A stretch of DNA of 64,000 nucleotides from Microbacterium foliorum (GTDB lineage Bacteria; Actinomycetota; Actinomycetes; Actinomycetales; Microbacteriaceae): positions 2,976,001 to 3,040,000 of the forward strand of contig NZ_CP041040.1 of NCBI RefSeq assembly GCF_006385575.1, read 5' to 3'. The position numbers and the translations under genes were made by a program. This document shows, one piece after another, positions 62,647 through 64,000 of this stretch. Numbering within the stretch: the stretch's first letter is position 1; every line of letters begins with the position of its first letter. Under the pieces are notes generated by a model. It worked only from the letters and a program-made list of their open reading frames with translations, was not told the origin of the DNA and did not search any database.

Positions 62647-62750
62647 GACCGCGCACCTCGCAGGGGACCCGGTCGGGCCGGGCATCCCTCGGATCCGCGC
62701 GCGATCAGCGCTGTCGGCAGCGTCGTCTTCATCGACTCGTCCCTCCGCAT
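62643..62750 (-). pseudogene. C-terminal remnant of a LacI-family regulator in front of thuA
   Basis: A 35-codon frame MRRDESMKTTLPTALIARGS then EGCPARPGPLRGARS whose LPTALIARGS matches the last strand of LacI-type proteins (commonly LPTxLVxRGS). It ends TGA overlapping the ThuA ATG. A GGAGGGAC precedes the ATG at 62732, so it may still be translated. The rest of that regulator is gone; a complete LacI gene now lies divergently at 62830. It may be a relic of an earlier operon layout, or a leader peptide. Confidence 0.6.
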
Positions 62751-62808
62751 TGACGGGCATGTGTGCAACGTCCGCCACCATGCCATCGACCCGTGGCGGA
62801 ACGCACCC

Positions 62809-62820
62809 ATTTTGCGCAAA
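62809..62820. promoter_or_regulatory. LacI-type palindrome TTTTGCGCAAAA
   Basis: A perfect 12-base palindrome with a central CG, nine bases upstream of the lacI ATG. A second repeat, CCGCCAC at 62771-62777 with GTGGCGG at 62792-62798, lies on the thuA side. LacI proteins bind CG-centred palindromes, so autorepression plus control of the arabinoside operon is likely. Confidence 0.65.
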
Positions 62821-62829
62821 AATGGTGCG

Positions 62830-63855
62830 ATGAGCCCTCGACCGCGCATCACGCTCACCGATGTCGCAGGGCGTGCGGGCGTCAGCGTCGCCACAGCATC
62901 GCGCGCTCTGCGCGCGCGGGGCGAGATGGCGGCAGACACGCGGTCCCGTGTGCTGCATGCGGCGAGCGAGCTCGGCTACTCGACCGTCGGCCAGTCGCAG
63001 GGCCGTCCGCGGCGCGGGACCTCGCTGATGTTCGACCTGGTGCTCGGGCACTTCCACGATCCGTACACGGAGGAGATCACGGCAGGTGCCCGCACCACGG
63101 CCTCCGGACTGGGGTACGACCTCGTGCTGACGGCGGAGCGCGACGACCCGGCGGACGACTGGCCGGAGCGCATCCGCTCCCGAGGGTCGGCCGGTGTCAT
63201 CGTCGGCCTGATCGTGCCGACCAGCACGCAGATAGCCGCCATGCGGCGGGCCTCGATACCGCTGGTGCTGATGGAGCCGCCTTCCGAGGCGTCGAGTCCC
63301 TTGCCGAGCCTGCGCACGACCGACAGCGCTGGCGGAGCGGCTGCGGCCAGGCACCTGGTCGAACGTGGCGCACGACGATTCGTGGTGATCGGCGGCGCAC
63401 CGTCGTACCGCTACGGACGCGCCCGCGTCGACGGCTTCGTCCGCACCATCGACGGGGTCGCCCCCGGCGCCCCGTGCGTGCGCACCAGCGCGGACTGGAG
63501 CGCATGGGACGCGAGGAGGGCGTGCGCCCGCGCGCTCGCGGAGCTGCCGGGCGGCGGACCGATCGGAGTGTTCGCCTGCTCGGACGAGATGGCGGCCGGC
63601 GCGTACCGGGCGATCGCCGACAGCGGCCGCAGCATCCCCCACGATGTCATGGTCGTGGGCTTCGACGACGTGCGAGGGGCGCGATGGCTGCATCCACCGC
63701 TCACCACCATCCGTCAGCCGATCCGCGAGATGGCTTCAGAGGCCGTGCGCATCCTCGCTCAGGCGACGGCAGGCGGCGAGGTCTCGACCGAGGCCATCAT
63801 CATGCCGACCGAGCTCGTCGAGCGCGGCTCGACCCGACGACTCCTCATCGAGTGA
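62830..63855 (+). CDS. LacI family transcriptional regulator
   Basis: A 341-residue repressor with an N-terminal helix-turn-helix (TLTDVAGRAGVSVATASRAL) and a periplasmic-binding-type sensor domain (GFDDVRGARWLHPPLTTIRQ, ending LPTELV-like as MPTELVERGSTRR). It diverges from the arabinoside operon and probably senses an arabinose-derived ligand. There is no clear ribosome-binding site; the operator palindrome lies directly upstream of ATG at 62830. Its end overlaps the GH127-like gene by 11 bases. Confidence 0.93.
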   Translation: MSPRPRITLTDVAGRAGVSVATASRALRARGEMAADTRSRVLHAASELGYSTVGQSQGRPRRGTSLMFDLVLGHFHDPYTEEITAGARTTASGLGYDLVLTAERDDPADDWPERIRSRGSAGVIVGLIVPTSTQIAAMRRASIPLVLMEPPSEASSPLPSLRTTDSAGGAAAARHLVERGARRFVVIGGAPSYRYGRARVDGFVRTIDGVAPGAPCVRTSADWSAWDARRACARALAELPGGGPIGVFACSDEMAAGAYRAIADSGRSIPHDVMVVGFDDVRGARWLHPPLTTIRQPIREMASEAVRILAQATAGGEVSTEAIIMPTELVERGSTRRLLIE

Positions 63856-64000
63856 CGGTCGGCCGCACCGGGAAGTAGACCGAGTACCGCTCGTCAGTCA
63901 CCTCGTTGAGCGGGATGAAGCGCACGCCGGCATCTCGCCCGGTCGTGCGGTACCGCACCAGCCACTGCGTCCACTGCCGCTCGTCGTCGGCAGCGAGAAG
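63845..64000 (-). CDS. 3' end of a GH127-like glycoside hydrolase (truncated by window edge)
   Basis: The last 51 codons of a minus-strand gene that continues beyond 64000. The visible C-terminus contains RDAGVRFIPLNEVTDERYSV then YFPVRPTVTR, which resembles the C-terminal domain of GH127 beta-L-arabinofuranosidases (family members end with a FxPFYxxHDxRYxxY-like strand). Only this tail is visible, so the assignment is tentative. It supports an L-arabinofuranoside theme alongside GH51. Confidence 0.6.
   Translation of the reverse strand, partial: LLAADDERQWTQWLVRYRTTGRDAGVRFIPLNEVTDERYSVYFPVRPTVTR

Overview
The window is very GC-rich, strongly biased to G/C at third codon positions, and densely packed with GTG, TTG and ATG starts and 4-base ATGA/GTGA gene overlaps. 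Together with small families such as DUF7882, DUF6458, DUF1206 and Atu4866, this points to a chromosomal segment of a high-GC Gram-positive actinobacterium, most likely Microbacterium or a close Microbacteriaceae relative. I see no rRNA, tRNA, CRISPR array, intact insertion sequence, phage module or replication origin. No gap without a gene exceeds about 250 bases.

Layout. 1-8.6 kb: a 5'-truncated carboxylate-amine ligase, an MFS exporter, a DUF899 protein, a GH114-like lipoprotein, a coupled trio of small anchored proteins, a membrane protein on the opposite strand, and a half-length binding-protein-like lipoprotein coupled to a cation-diffusion transporter. 8.6-15 kb: a CYP152-type P450, an SRPBCC protein, a zinc alcohol dehydrogenase, manganese catalase, a DUF7882 protein and a ThrE-like exporter. 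15-20.2 kb (minus strand): ene-reductase, DUF1684, FMN reductase, two MarR regulators and an MFS drug exporter whose promoter carries two matching palindromes. 20.3-26.6 kb: DUF1254, DUF1206, PAP2, an ArsR-phosphatase fusion, DNA polymerase IV and several small paralogous proteins. 26.6-34 kb: a divergent seven-gene glycan locus (three genes left, four right). 34-43.3 kb: FTCD-like protein, histidine phosphatase, NAD(P)HX dehydratase, an alpha-amylase/trehalose-synthase-like enzyme coupled to an LLM oxidoreductase, and a four-gene ABC transporter/two-component operon. 43.5-46.8 kb: remains of a histidine-utilisation locus (IclR regulator, a scar ORF, M20 amidohydrolase, HutF). 47-51.3 kb: amidohydrolase, two Atu4866 genes, an XRE regulator and a BLUF photoreceptor with a small partner. 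51.4-54.7 kb: lipoprotein, NIPSNAP, glutaminase, D,D-carboxypeptidase. 54.8-64 kb: an arabinoside-utilisation operon (isomerase/epimerase, GH95, two Gfo/Idh/MocA dehydrogenases, GH51, ThuA), a divergent LacI regulator, and the end of a GH127-like gene at the window edge.

The most interesting signals are signs of locus remodelling. A 35-codon ORF at 44198-44305 reads as the start of a ProV/HutV-type ATPase joined to the end of urocanase, as if a deletion removed the transporter and hutU from a hut operon. The adjoining IclR gene has a good ribosome-binding site but an ATC where ATG is expected. A protein at 48816-49559 looks like an amidohydrolase that has lost its catalytic barrel and gained an Atu4866 domain, and it lies beside an intact amidohydrolase. 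A LacI C-terminal fragment remains in front of thuA. The glycan locus and the arabinoside operon are the best candidates for coherent multi-gene pathways whose products cannot be named from sequence alone.
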